Shown here: positions 18,544-27,557 of the stretch, piece by piece
How the letters are laid out: each line of letters starts with the position of its first letter
Numbering within the stretch: the stretch's first letter is position 1
Source: Phenylobacterium koreense
GTDB taxonomy: Bacteria > Pseudomonadota > Alphaproteobacteria > Caulobacterales > Caulobacteraceae
DNA length: 64,000 nucleotides
Assembly (NCBI RefSeq): GCF_040545335.1
Contig: NZ_JBEPLU010000001.1
Location: forward strand, 1,736,001 to 1,800,000
Reading direction: 5' to 3'
Notes under the pieces: generated by a model
Told to the model about the DNA's origin: nothing
The model's database searches: none
What the model saw: the letters and a program-made list of their open reading frames with translations, nothing else
Position numbers and translations under genes: made by a program

Positions 18544-19230
18544 ATGGCTCAACGCAAGACCCTCCTCGTCGTCGACGACAACGAAGAACTCCGTGGCGCT
18601 ATCGCCGAACAACTGCAGCTTTCCGAGGATTTCTCGGCCATCGAAGCGGCCACCGCCGGTGAAGGCGTCAAGGCGGCGGTCGAAAATCGTCCGGACCTGA
18701 TCCTGCTGGATGTCGACCTGCCCGACATGAACGGCCGCGAGGCATGCCGGCAGATGCGTGAAAAGGGCGTCGCCGCTCCGATCATCATGCTCACCGCCGC
18801 CGATACGGACGAAGACCAGATCTCCGGCCTGGAATCCGGCGCCAACGACTACGTGACCAAGCCCTTCAAGTTCCAGGTACTGCTGGCCCGCATCCGCGCG
18901 CAACTGCGTAGCGCCGAGCAGTCGGAAGGCGCGGTCTTCCACCTGGGCGCCTACGAGTTCCGCCCCTCGGCCAAGATGCTGATCGACGCCAACCAGAAGA
19001 AGATCCGCCTGACCGAGAAGGAAACCAACATCCTCAAGTACCTCTACCGGGCCGGGGAAAAGCCGGTCTCGCGCGAGGAACTGCTGGCCGAGGTCTGGGG
19101 CTATAACGCAGGCGTCACCACACACACCCTGGAAACCCACGTCTATCGCCTGCGCCAGAAGATCGAGCCCGATCCGGGCAATGCACGGCTCTTGCTGACG
19201 GAGGCCGGCGGCTACAGATTGGCGCCCTGA
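18544..19230 (+). CDS. cenR: Response regulator CenR, OmpR/PhoB family
   Basis: A 228-residue regulator with a receiver domain (VVDDNEE, phospho-acceptor about Asp56 in LLDVDLP, LTAAD, KPF) and a winged-helix DNA-binding domain (LTEKETNILKYLYRAGEKPVS in two parts, ending THTLETHVYRLRQKI). In C. crescentus CenR is an essential envelope regulator paired with CenK and encoded in this part of the chromosome; the N terminus MAQRKTLLVVDDNEE fits. ATG 18544 is preferred over 18532. No kinase gene is adjacent. Confidence 0.85.
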   Translation: MAQRKTLLVVDDNEELRGAIAEQLQLSEDFSAIEAATAGEGVKAAVENRPDLILLDVDLPDMNGREACRQMREKGVAAPIIMLTAADTDEDQISGLESGANDYVTKPFKFQVLLARIRAQLRSAEQSEGAVFHLGAYEFRPSAKMLIDANQKKIRLTEKETNILKYLYRAGEKPVSREELLAEVWGYNAGVTTHTLETHVYRLRQKIEPDPGNARLLLTEAGGYRLAP

Positions 19231-19253
19231 CGGATCGAACCTGGGGGCGGCCG

Positions 19254-19718
19254 ATGGCGAAGAAGTGGACGGTGGGCCGGGCCTTCCCGCTGATGCTGGG
19301 GGCTGCGGTGCTGGTCGGCGTGGTCGTGGTCGGCCTCAGCAGCTACCAGCGCCGCGCCGTCGCGCTGGAGGCCTCCACCAAGGCAGCCAACCTCGCCGCC
19401 ATCGACGGGCCGCCGTGCCCCAGCCTGACGGCCGCCGAGTTCGACGCCAAGCCCATCAAGCCGAAGAAGGCCTTTGTCTTCAACGAGGTCCGCTACGACC
19501 GCCGGTTCGGCCATGTCGACTGCAACACCGTGGCGGTCGGCAGGGGCAACGCCTATGAGCCGGTCTGCCAGTTCTCCAGCCCCGCCCTGCTGGCGGTGAC
19601 CACGCGCAAAGGCCAGTTCTTCTTCGCGCCCGGCGTCGGCAAGCCGGTCACCATCATCACCCAGGATGGCACGCCGCGCTGCGTGATGGACGGGAACTTC
19701 CGGCCCGAGCTCTCTTGA
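19254..19718 (+). CDS. Hypothetical protein with N-terminal membrane anchor
   Basis: A 154-residue product not recognised as a named family. A positively charged start is followed by one strong hydrophobic helix (about residues 12-29, FPLMLGAAVLVGVVVVGL). The remainder looks periplasmic and has four cysteines (GPPC, HVDC, EPVC, TPRC), enough for two disulfides. ATG 19254 lies 23 bases after cenR, so the two may be co-transcribed, which hints at an envelope role but does not show one. Confidence 0.72.
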   Translation: MAKKWTVGRAFPLMLGAAVLVGVVVVGLSSYQRRAVALEASTKAANLAAIDGPPCPSLTAAEFDAKPIKPKKAFVFNEVRYDRRFGHVDCNTVAVGRGNAYEPVCQFSSPALLAVTTRKGQFFFAPGVGKPVTIITQDGTPRCVMDGNFRPELS

Positions 19719-19732
19719 GCGCCGAGCCGCCG

Positions 19733-19963
19733 ATGCGGGCGGTCCTGATCGGGGCGAGTCACGCTACGGCGCGCTGCACCTGTTCCTGGACCATCTGGCC
19801 GCCGCCCTGGAAGGGCGCGGCTACGAGGTCGCGCTGATCGACGTGGTCGCCGAGACCGACCGGGCCGCCGCCTTCCGGCGGGAGGCCGCGCGACCCAGCG
19901 ATTTCGTCTTCAGCTTCAACATCCTCGGCGACTATCGCGACCCCGAACGGGCGACAGCTCGAT
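19733..19963 (+). pseudogene. Frameshifted and truncated gene remnant
   Basis: From ATG 19733 one frame reads MRAVLIG; a shift at about 19754 leads to ESRYGALHLFLDHLAAALEG and then RGYEVALIDV and DFVFSFNILGDYRD. Joined, this looks like the N-terminal beta-alpha-beta unit of a real protein, perhaps glycosyltransferase-like. The second frame has no usable start, and the sequence stops where the 3' end of xth begins. Codon usage resembles that of the neighbours. I call it a decayed 5' fragment; a sequencing error could explain the shift but not the truncation. Confidence 0.5.
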
Positions 19964-20770
19964 CTAGATTCCAAAATCCGCGCTGACCGGGGCGTGGTCG
20001 CTGGGGCGCTCCCATTCGCGGACGTCGTCGTGCACGCGGGCCGAGGCCGCGCCGCTACGGAAGGCCGCATCCCGCAGGCCCGGGGTCACCAGGATGTGGT
20101 CGAGCCGCAGGCCGCGGTTCGACTTGCGGAAGTCCGCCGCCCGATAGCTCCACCAGGAGAACAGCTTCTCCGGTTCCGGGATCGCCGCCCGCGGCAGGTC
20201 GAGAAAGTCGAGGCTGGACTTCAGCCTGGCGAAGGCCTCCAGCTCGATCGGGGTGTGGCTGACGATCTTCGACATCTGCTTGTGACTCCAGACGTCGAAC
20301 TCGCCAGGCGCGACGTTGAGGTCGCCGACGATGGCGAGCGGCGCCTTGGGGTCGCGGCCCGCCATCTCGGCGGTAAGCTTCTCGAAGAAGTCCAGCTTGT
20401 GGTCGAACTTCGGGTTGACCTCGCGGTCGGGAATGTCGCCGCCGGCGGGGATGTAGAAGTTCTGGATTTCGACCCCTGCCACCTTGGCGCCGACACAGCG
20501 GGCGTGGCCTTCACGGCAGACCTGCAGCGGAGCGACGTCCTCGATCGGCAGGCGCGAGGCGATCGCCACCCCGTGCCAGCCCTTCTGGCCGGCGATCCTG
20601 ATGTGCGGCAGGCCGACCGCCTCGAAGGCGGCGCGAGGGAACTCTCCCTCCTGGCATTTGATCTCCTGCATGCACAGTACGTCGGGCGCCTGCTCGTCGA
20701 CGAAGCGGGCGACCTGCTCGACGCGAAGCCGGACGGAATTGACGTTCCAGGTGGAGAGGCGAAGGCGCAT
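19964..20770 (-). CDS. xth: Exodeoxyribonuclease III
   Basis: An AP endonuclease/3'-5' exonuclease for base excision repair. The 268-residue protein begins MRLRLSTWNVNSVRLR and shows the metal ligand Glu in QEIKC, LAIVGDLNVAP, the RGLRLDHILVTPGL segment and the C-terminal SDHAPVSADF with catalytic Asp-His. The start at 20770 is the family start. A terminator lies between it and lolA upstream, so it is probably transcribed separately. Confidence 0.95.
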   Translation of the reverse strand: MRLRLSTWNVNSVRLRVEQVARFVDEQAPDVLCMQEIKCQEGEFPRAAFEAVGLPHIRIAGQKGWHGVAIASRLPIEDVAPLQVCREGHARCVGAKVAGVEIQNFYIPAGGDIPDREVNPKFDHKLDFFEKLTAEMAGRDPKAPLAIVGDLNVAPGEFDVWSHKQMSKIVSHTPIELEAFARLKSSLDFLDLPRAAIPEPEKLFSWWSYRAADFRKSNRGLRLDHILVTPGLRDAAFRSGAASARVHDDVREWERPSDHAPVSADFGI

Positions 20771-20800
20771 AGGGGCCGTACTTAAGGCTCTTCGGGCAAA

Positions 20801-20833
20801 AAGAAACGCCCGGGCACTGGAGAAGCCCGGGCG
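20801..20833 (-). terminator. Rho-independent terminator on the minus strand, after lolA
   Basis: CGCCCGGGC at 20825-20833 and 20807-20815 forms a perfect 9-bp stem with a 9-base loop; read on the minus strand it runs into TTTCTTTTT. It would end transcripts coming from lolA before xth. Confidence 0.82.
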
Positions 20834-20984
20834 TGAAGTGTGTCTCTCATGCCGCCGCCGGGAGGGGATAGGGTCCGGCACGGAAAGGGCGCGCGATCGC
20901 GCAGGCCCAATGTGGCTTTAGTGCCACGGCTAAAGACAAAAAGTCAAACGGAAATCACGCGACATATTGCGTGTTGCTCAAGTG

Positions 20985-21629
20985 TCACATTTTCCCGCGG
21001 CCGACATTGCGCGGCCGGGGGTCTTTCAGGACGAACAACGAGGCCGGCAGTCCCGAGGTTCTCGTCAGGTTGGTCAAGCGGATCCGCGTCGAGGCGCCTT
21101 GGGCGTCGGTGACGGTCCAGCCGATCAGGGCCAGGGGCGAGTCCGAGAAGGTGAGGGTGATCTGGCCCTCGGCCTGCTTCTTGCCGTCCCGCGCGGTGAT
21201 GGAGAAGCCGTCCGCCATCTTCGAGACCCGGGTGATGTTGATCCCCTTGTCCAGGCGGATCTGGCGCGACAGGAAGATCGACAGCGGGGTGGCCATCAGC
21301 GGATAGGCGTCGAAGGTCTTCAGGCGCGAGTCCGCGATCGAGACATTGCCGCCGTCTGACACCACCAGCAGGCCGGAGGGCTTGTCGTACTCGAACCGGG
21401 CCTTGCCCGGACGCTTGATGTAGATCGAGCCCTGGGTCACCGAGCCGCGGGCGTCGGTCTGCACGAAGCGGCCCTTGGCTTCGGTCAGGTCTTGCAGATA
21501 TGCCGCCGCCCGGTCCGCCAGGGCGCGGTCGGCCGCCGAGAGCGGCGCCGCGGGCGCACGCTGCGCCAGGGCGGGAAGCGGAAGGGCGGCCAGCCCCAGC
21601 GCGAGGGCGCGTCGGGTCAGTCGGGTCAT
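20985..21629 (-). CDS. lolA: Outer-membrane lipoprotein carrier LolA
   Basis: LolA carries lipoproteins across the periplasm. The 214-residue product has a signal peptide (MTRLTRRALALGLAALPLPALAQ in two parts), then the LolA pattern: YLQDLTEAKGRFVQTDARG, GSIYIKRPGKARFEYDKPSG, LLVVSDGGNVSI and SRQIRLDKGINI. C-terminal residues are less conserved. A terminator lies downstream and a long gap upstream. Confidence 0.9.
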   Translation of the reverse strand: MTRLTRRALALGLAALPLPALAQRAPAAPLSAADRALADRAAAYLQDLTEAKGRFVQTDARGSVTQGSIYIKRPGKARFEYDKPSGLLVVSDGGNVSIADSRLKTFDAYPLMATPLSIFLSRQIRLDKGINITRVSKMADGFSITARDGKKQAEGQITLTFSDSPLALIGWTVTDAQGASTRIRLTNLTRTSGLPASLFVLKDPRPRNVGRGKM

Positions 21630-22139
21630 TCGAAACAGCTCCGTTTTCGACGCCCTAAGCCCTACAGAACCGCGGCGCCGTCAATAGGGCGCAAGAACGG
21701 CGAAGCTCGGCCGTCGTTCCATTTACGCAGGTCGATCTCACATGGCGCGTCGGCGCCAAGACGTCGATGGCCGGGGCCTTGAGGTCTCGACATGACGAAC
21801 GGGGGAGATGCGGTTCGTTTGAGTTCTAGACTCGAGTATGCTGCGGCGAAGCCGGATCGAACCTTCAGGAACCCATGAGACGGAGGTCCGTTCCGCGCTG
21901 GTCGGCGCAGGTTGGGGTGACGTGGCGGAAGCGCCAACCGCCTCGGCGCCCACGACATCGTGAGCACGCCGATTGGGCGATAAGGCGGGGTAAGGCCCCG
22001 GAACACGGGCGGATCCGGCCGCTCACGCTTGTGCCATTTTAAATTCGTCCATATCAAAAACGGGTTCGGATCGGTGTTCCGCCAGGGCGAACTCAGGTTC
22101 GGTGACGAAGCGTAGGCAAACAGAAAAGGGCGCAGCCTG
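21630..22139. other. 510-base gap between divergent lolA and pckG
   Basis: No convincing gene is seen. It contains a short GGCGC-GTCG-GCGCC dyad at 21744-21757, several GGTTCG/CGAACC-like half-repeats near 21810-21860, and an AT-rich stretch near 22035-22065 that could hold the pckG promoter. A 71-codon minus-strand frame at 21738-21953 lacks any coding signal and is not called. Confidence 0.5.
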
Positions 22140-23972
22140 ATGGGCTTGGCCATACCGGGTCTCGAAGAGGCCCCGACGAAACACGCCGGACTTTTGGCTT
22201 GGGTACGTGACGTAGCGGAACTTGTGCAGCCTGACCGGGTCCATTGGTGCGACGGGTCGGACGAGGAGTGGAACGCGCTCACCGCCGAGCTGGTGAAATC
22301 CGGAACCCTCAAGGCGCTCAATCCGCAGAAGCGCCCCAACAGCTTCCTGGCCGCCTCCGATCCCCGCGACGTCGCCCGGGTCGAGAGCCGCACCTTCATC
22401 TGCTCGGAAAACGAGATCGACGCGGGCCCGACCAACAACTGGGTCGAGCCCGGCCAGATGCGCGCCGACCTGACCCGGCTGTTCACCGGCTGCATGCGCG
22501 GCCGCACCATGTATGTCGTGCCCTTCTGCATGGGCCCGCTCGGTTCGAAGATCTCCGCCCTGGGCGTCGAGATCACCGACAGCGCCTATGTCGCGATTTC
22601 GATGCGGGTCATGACCCGGATGGGCAAGGGCGCGCTCGAGGAGCTCGGCGAGGACGGCTTCTTCGTGCCGGCGCTGCACTCGGTCGGCGCGCCGCTGGCG
22701 CCCGGCCAGGCCGACGTGCCGTGGCCCTGCAACGACGACAAGTACATCGTCCACTTCCCCGAGACCCGCGAGATCTGGTCCTACGGCTCGGGCTATGGCG
22801 GCAACGCCCTGCTGGGCAAGAAGTGCTACGCCCTGCGCATCGCCTCGGTCATGGCTCGCGACGAGGGCTGGCTGGCCGAGCACATGCTGATCCTGAAGCT
22901 GACCTCGCCGAAGGGTGCGGTCCGCTATGTGGCTGCCGCCTTCCCCAGCGCCTGCGGCAAGACCAACATGGCCATGCTGCAGCCGACCATCCCCGGCTGG
23001 AAGGCCGAGACGATCGGCGACGACATCTGCTGGATGCGGTTCGGCGACGACGGCCGCCTCTATGCGATCAATCCGGAGTCCGGCTTCTTCGGCGTCGCGC
23101 CGGGCACCGGCGAGTCGACCAACAAGAACGCGATCGACGCCCTGCACGCCAACACCGTCTTCACCAATGTGGCGCTGACCGCCGACGGCGACGTCTGGTG
23201 GGAGGGCCTCACCGACACCCCACCCGAGGGCCTCACCGACTGGAAGGGCCGTCCCTGGACGCCGCAGTCCGGCGAGCCCGCCGCCCACCCGAACGCCCGC
23301 TTCGCCGTCCCGGCCGACCAGTGCCCGGTGATCGCCAAGGAGTGGGACGATCCGGCCGGCGTGCCGATCTCGGCCATCCTGTTCGGCGGCCGCCGGGCCA
23401 GCGCCGTGCCGCTGGTGACCGAGGCCTTCGACTGGGCGCACGGGGTGTTCCTGGCGGCCAATGTCGCCTCGGAAGGTACTGCCGCGGCCGAGAACAAGGT
23501 CGGCGAGCTGCGCCGCGACCCGTTCGCCATGCTGCCCTTCTGCGGCTACAACATGGGCGACTATTTCGGCCACTGGCTGAAGGTCGGCGCTGGTGCGGAC
23601 CCGGCCAAGCTGCCGCGCATCTATTTCGTGAACTGGTTCCGCAAGGGCGCGGACGGCAAGTTCATCTGGCCGGGCTACGGCGACAACAGCCGCGTGCTGA
23701 AGTGGATCGTCGGCCGCCTGGAGGGCGAAGCCGACGCCGTCGACAGTCCGATCGGCCGCGTGCCGACCAAGACCGCCCTCGACCTCTCGGGGCTCTCGAT
23801 CGGCGATGCGGCCCTCGACGTCCTGCTGTCAGTCGACCCCGAGGTCTGGGCCGAGGAAGCCGCGCTGATCCCCGAGTTCTACAAGAAGTTCGGCGATCGC
23901 CTGCCGGCCGAACTCTGGGCCCAGCACAGCGCTCTCGTCCGTCGCCTCGGCGTCCTGGAACCCGCGGAGTAG
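22140..23972 (+). CDS. pckG: Phosphoenolpyruvate carboxykinase (GTP)
   Basis: Converts oxaloacetate plus GTP to PEP, the entry to gluconeogenesis. The 610-residue length and motifs fit the GTP-type family rather than the bacterial ATP-type enzyme: kinase P-loop [43 protein letters not shown], and the C-terminal [20 protein letters not shown] 22140 follows AAGGG at suitable spacing and the N terminus ([23 protein letters not shown] in two parts) fits the family. It is convergent with ftsK. Confidence 0.95.
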   Translation: MGLAIPGLEEAPTKHAGLLAWVRDVAELVQPDRVHWCDGSDEEWNALTAELVKSGTLKALNPQKRPNSFLAASDPRDVARVESRTFICSENEIDAGPTNNWVEPGQMRADLTRLFTGCMRGRTMYVVPFCMGPLGSKISALGVEITDSAYVAISMRVMTRMGKGALEELGEDGFFVPALHSVGAPLAPGQADVPWPCNDDKYIVHFPETREIWSYGSGYGGNALLGKKCYALRIASVMARDEGWLAEHMLILKLTSPKGAVRYVAAAFPSACGKTNMAMLQPTIPGWKAETIGDDICWMRFGDDGRLYAINPESGFFGVAPGTGESTNKNAIDALHANTVFTNVALTADGDVWWEGLTDTPPEGLTDWKGRPWTPQSGEPAAHPNARFAVPADQCPVIAKEWDDPAGVPISAILFGGRRASAVPLVTEAFDWAHGVFLAANVASEGTAAAENKVGELRRDPFAMLPFCGYNMGDYFGHWLKVGAGADPAKLPRIYFVNWFRKGADGKFIWPGYGDNSRVLKWIVGRLEGEADAVDSPIGRVPTKTALDLSGLSIGDAALDVLLSVDPEVWAEEAALIPEFYKKFGDRLPAELWAQHSALVRRLGVLEPAE

Positions 23973-23981
23973 GTGCATAAA

Positions 23982-24012
23982 CTTCTCCCTCCGCCTCGTG
24001 GGGAGGGAGAAG
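23982..24012. repeat. Inverted repeat between convergent pckG and ftsK
   Basis: CTTCTCCCTCC (23982-23992) and GGAGGGAGAAG (24002-24012) form a perfect 11-bp stem with a 9-base loop. It is symmetric and lies between two converging genes, so it could act as a two-way 3'-end structure. Similar CTCTCCCT/AGGGAGAG motifs occur in other gaps of this window. Confidence 0.65.
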
Positions 24013-24016
24013 GCGC

Positions 24017-26401
24017 CTAGGGCGCGGCCCCCACCAGCACTTCGCGCTTGCCGGCGTGGTTGGCGGGGCTGACGACCCCTTCCTGCTCCATGCGTTCGAT
24101 CAGCGAGGCGGCGCGGTTGTAGCCGATCTGCAGGCGGCGCTGGACGTATGAGGTCGAAGCCTTGCGGTCGCGGGTGACCACGGCCACGGCGCGGTCGTAG
24201 AGGTCGTCGCCCGAGCCGCCGCCCTCGTCGCCGAACATGTCGCCGTCCTCGCCGTCCTCGTCGCCCCCGGCGGTGACGTCCTCGAGGTACTGCGGCTCGC
24301 CCTGGGCGCGCAGGAACTTGGCCACGGCCTCGACCTCCTCGTCGGAGACGAACGGGCCGTGCAGGCGGGTGATGCGGCCGCCGCCGGCCATGTAGAGCAT
24401 GTCCCCCTGGCCGAGGAGCTGTTCGGCGCCCTGCTCGCCCAGGATGGTGCGGCTGTCGATCTTCGAGGTGACCTGGAAGGAGATCCGGGTCGGGAAGTTC
24501 GCCTTGATGGTGCCGGTGATGACGTCGACCGAGGGGCGCTGGGTGGCCATCACCAGGTGGATGCCGGCGGCCCGGGCCATCTGGGCCAGGCGCTGCACGG
24601 CGCCTTCCACGTCCTTGCCGGCGACCAGCATCAAGTCGGCCACCTCGTCGATCACCACGACGAGATAGGGCATCGGCTTGGGGTCGATCCGCTCGCTCTC
24701 GTAGATCGGCCGGCCGTTGTCATCGAAACCGGTCTGGACGGTGCGCTCGAAGTGCTCGCCCTTGGCGGCGGCCTCCTTGGCGCGCTCGTTGTAGGACGCG
24801 ACGTTCCGCACCCCGATCTTCGACATCAGCCGATAGCGGTCCTCCATCTCGCGGACCGTCCACTTCAGGGCGACGATCGCCTTCTTGGGATCGGTCACCA
24901 CCGGCGCCAGCAGGTGCGGGATGCCGTCATAGACCGACAGTTCCAGCATCTTCGGGTCGATCATGATGAACCGGCACTGCTCGGGCGGCAGCCGGTAGAG
25001 GATCGAGAGGATCATGGCGTTGACGCCCACCGACTTGCCCGAGCCGGTGGTGCCGGCGATCAGCAGGTGGGGCATCTTCGAGAGGTCGGCGATATAGGGC
25101 TCGCCGCCGATGTTCTCGCCCAGCGCCATGGGCAGGGCCTGGGTCGAGCGCTCGTATTCGCCGCTGGCCAGCAGGTCGCGCAGATAGACCGTCTCGCGCC
25201 GGGCGTTCGGCAGCTCGATCCCGATGGCGTTGCGGCCCGGCACGACCGAGACGCGGCAGGCGGCCACCGACATCGAGCGGGCGATGTCGTCGGCCAGGGC
25301 CACGACCCGCGCCGACTTCACCCCCGCGGCCGGGACCAGCTCGTAGAGCGTGACCACCGGGCCGGGGCGGATCTGGTCGATGTTGCCGCGCACGCCGAAC
25401 TCGGCCAGCACGTTCTCCAGCAGTTGGGCGTTCTGGCGCAGGGCGCCCTCGTCGAACATCGAGGCGCGCGGCTTGGGCTTGGCCAGCATGGCCAGCTCGG
25501 GCAGGGCGAAGCCGCTGGTCTTGACGAAATCGAAGGCGCCTTGCGCCTCGCGCAGTTCGCGGCCGGATTCCTTGGGCGCCGGCTTGGGCTGGCGGATGGC
25601 GACCGAGTTGCCGCCCGGCTCCGGCCCGACGTCGTCGAAATCGTCGTCCTCCGCCGGCATGGGCGCGGCGGCGGGGGCCGGGGCGGGCTTGGCCTTGGCC
25701 TCTTCGGCGGCCTTGGCGCGGCGTGCGACCGAAGCGCGCACTGGCTTGGCCGGGGCGGCGGGCGCGGGCTCCTTCTGCAGGGCGGCCTTCAGCCAGACGA
25801 GGCTGGCGGTCAGCTCCTCGCGCCTCACCCCGACGGCGAAGCCGAGGCCCGCGCCCGCGGCGGCCAGCAGCAGCAGCGCGGCGATGAGGGTCGCGCCGGG
25901 GATGTGCGCATAGCCCAGCAGTCCCGAGATTCCGTGCAGCAGCCCGTCGCCCCAGAAGCCGCCGAGCCCCTTGGCCAACGGCCAGGCCGCCGGCGCCGGG
26001 GGGGCGGCCAGCAGGCCGGCCAGGGCCAGCACGCCCAGCGCTCCGATGGCCGCGCGCAGCCGCACCTTGCCGCGGGTCTGGTCCGGCTGCGGCGTCGTCG
26101 CCCGGCCCAGGCCGAACACCACCATCAGCAGGGCGCCGATGCCGGCGGCGACGCCCAGCGACTGGATCCCGATGTCGGCGACGGTGGCCCCGGGCGCGCC
26201 CAGGGCGTTGGTCGGAGCGATGGTCGAGGCGGCGTTCAGGCTGGGGTCGGCGGCGTTGTAGGTCGCCAGGGCCACGGCCAGGGCGATTCCTGCGGCGGCG
26301 AGGATTCCGCCCCTCAGCCGCGCCACGGCGGGGTGGCTCCAGGCCAGGCCTGCGACATGCAAACCCAGCTCCAGCCCCGTTTTCCGCGCCGCACGCGCCA
26401 T
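24017..26401 (-). CDS. ftsK: DNA translocase FtsK
   Basis: FtsK pumps chromosomal DNA at the septum and activates XerCD at dif. The 794-residue protein has hydrophobic helices in the first 190 residues, a short Ala/Pro/Lys-rich linker, then the alpha/beta motor with Walker A GTTGSGKSV near 450 and Walker B YLVVVIDEVADLM. The C-terminal gamma winged helix (TSYVQRRLQIGYNRAASLIERM in two parts) reads KOPS. A CtrA-like site lies just upstream. Confidence 0.96.
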   Translation of the reverse strand: MARAARKTGLELGLHVAGLAWSHPAVARLRGGILAAAGIALAVALATYNAADPSLNAASTIAPTNALGAPGATVADIGIQSLGVAAGIGALLMVVFGLGRATTPQPDQTRGKVRLRAAIGALGVLALAGLLAAPPAPAAWPLAKGLGGFWGDGLLHGISGLLGYAHIPGATLIAALLLLAAAGAGLGFAVGVRREELTASLVWLKAALQKEPAPAAPAKPVRASVARRAKAAEEAKAKPAPAPAAAPMPAEDDDFDDVGPEPGGNSVAIRQPKPAPKESGRELREAQGAFDFVKTSGFALPELAMLAKPKPRASMFDEGALRQNAQLLENVLAEFGVRGNIDQIRPGPVVTLYELVPAAGVKSARVVALADDIARSMSVAACRVSVVPGRNAIGIELPNARRETVYLRDLLASGEYERSTQALPMALGENIGGEPYIADLSKMPHLLIAGTTGSGKSVGVNAMILSILYRLPPEQCRFIMIDPKMLELSVYDGIPHLLAPVVTDPKKAIVALKWTVREMEDRYRLMSKIGVRNVASYNERAKEAAAKGEHFERTVQTGFDDNGRPIYESERIDPKPMPYLVVVIDEVADLMLVAGKDVEGAVQRLAQMARAAGIHLVMATQRPSVDVITGTIKANFPTRISFQVTSKIDSRTILGEQGAEQLLGQGDMLYMAGGGRITRLHGPFVSDEEVEAVAKFLRAQGEPQYLEDVTAGGDEDGEDGDMFGDEGGGSGDDLYDRAVAVVTRDRKASTSYVQRRLQIGYNRAASLIERMEQEGVVSPANHAGKREVLVGAAP

Positions 26402-26447
26402 GTTCGAACCCCTTGTTCCTTGGATCGCCTATCTGGCCCGCCGAGGG

Positions 26448-26462
26448 TTAAGGGGCGTTTAC
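26448..26462. promoter_or_regulatory. Candidate CtrA site upstream of ftsK
   Basis: TTAA-N7-TTAC matches the CtrA consensus TTAA-N7-TTAA at 7 of 8 defined positions. It is 47 bases upstream of ftsK and in the divergent region shared with the gene starting at 26544. CtrA controls many Caulobacter division genes, but one near-match can arise by chance. Confidence 0.35.
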
Positions 26463-26543
26463 CAAGCCCTGCCGCGCCTGCGGCTCCGGACGCGGCGAAA
26501 ATCCCGTTTCCGTTTTCGGCGAGCCCCTCTAGGTTCGCAAACC

Positions 26544-26930
26544 ATGTGGAGCATGCCTCGAAACGTCCTGCGTATCGTCGCCTTCATCCTGGCCGCGTGC
26601 GCGGTGGGCGGCTTCGTCATGGGTATTCGCAGCACGCCTGAGCGCGCGCGCCTGCCGGGTGAGGGGGCCGCCGGCCCGGCCCTGGAAGCCAGCGACGCCC
26701 GCCCGCTGGAGGACCTGGTCCTGACGCCTTCGGAGCTGCCGCCCGAACAGCCGAAGGAAGAGGAAAAGCCGGAGGAGAAGGCGGAGGTCGAGCCCCCGCC
26801 GGTCATTGCGCCGCCGTCGCCCGAAGCGCCCAAGCCCGCGCCTGCGCCCGCCATGCCCTCGGCCGACGAGGATCACGTGGGCGACCTGATCGACGGCCTG
26901 ACCCCGCCGCCCGAACAACCGCCCTACTAG
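26544..26930 (+). CDS. Proline-rich membrane-anchored hypothetical protein
   Basis: A 128-residue product not recognised as a named family. One N-terminal hydrophobic helix (VLRIVAFILAACAVGGFVMG) is followed by a low-complexity Pro/Glu/Ala region (about 65-110, with EEEKPEEKAEVEPPP) and a conserved-looking tail (DHVGDLIDGLTPPPEQPPY). The layout recalls TonB or TolA linkers but without their C-terminal domains. ATG 26544 is chosen; ATG 26553 is possible. It is divergent from ftsK and its end overlaps the end of alkB. Confidence 0.65.
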   Translation: MWSMPRNVLRIVAFILAACAVGGFVMGIRSTPERARLPGEGAAGPALEASDARPLEDLVLTPSELPPEQPKEEEKPEEKAEVEPPPVIAPPSPEAPKPAPAPAMPSADEDHVGDLIDGLTPPPEQPPY

Positions 26931-27538
26931 GCCGGCGCGGCCCGTCGAAGCGTCAGGTTGATCCGCCCGCCGCCCGGTATCAGCCGCGACGATCCGGGCA
27001 ATATCCGGTCCACCCCGTGGTGATAGAGCCTGGCCGCGCCGGCCAGCAGGCAGACGTCGCCCGAGGCCAGCCGGACCGAGGTGGTCGGGTCCGACCGCTT
27101 GAGCCCGCCGATCCTGAACATCGCCGTGTCGCCCAGCGACACCGACAGCACCGGAAAGCGGAAGTCGGCCTCGTCGCGGTCCTGATGCAGGCTCATCCTG
27201 GCGGCGGCGTCATAGAAGTTGACCAGGCAGGCGTCGGGCGGGACGGCCGGATCGGCGAGCTCGGCCCAGAGCTCCAGCAGGATGGCGGGAATTTCCGGCC
27301 AGGCCCTTCCCGTGGCGGGGTGCTGCGGTTCGTAGCGATAGCCCTTGGCGTCGGTGGTCCAGCCCAGTTTCCCGAAGCTGGTCATGGCCACGCTCATCGG
27401 CTTGCCGCCCGGGGTGAGCTGGCGCACGAACGGGGCTTCCTCGGCCTTGGCCAACACCTTCTCGACCAGCACGCGCTGCTGCTCTGGCGTCAGGCGGCCG
27501 GGCAGCAGGCGAAATCCGCTGGTCGTCGAAAGGCTCAT
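26927..27538 (-). CDS. alkB: Alkylated DNA repair dioxygenase AlkB
   Basis: A 2-oxoglutarate/Fe(II) dioxygenase that removes methyl groups from 1-meA and 3-meC. The 203-residue protein shows iron ligands His118 and Asp120 in LHQDRDE, a distal His in YHHGVDR, and the 2-oxoglutarate-binding arginines in RINLTLRR. Length and motifs fit the AlkB family. It ends against the convergent proline-rich gene (stop codons overlap by 4 bases). Confidence 0.93.
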   Translation of the reverse strand: MSLSTTSGFRLLPGRLTPEQQRVLVEKVLAKAEEAPFVRQLTPGGKPMSVAMTSFGKLGWTTDAKGYRYEPQHPATGRAWPEIPAILLELWAELADPAVPPDACLVNFYDAAARMSLHQDRDEADFRFPVLSVSLGDTAMFRIGGLKRSDPTTSVRLASGDVCLLAGAARLYHHGVDRILPGSSRLIPGGGRINLTLRRAAPA

Positions 27539-27557
27539 GGGGCCTCATATAGGCGAA

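Noticed and set aside
21738..21953. 71-codon minus-strand frame in the lolA-pckG gap
   Set aside because: Composition is non-coding-like, there is no ribosome binding site or recognisable motif, and it overlaps the likely promoter region.
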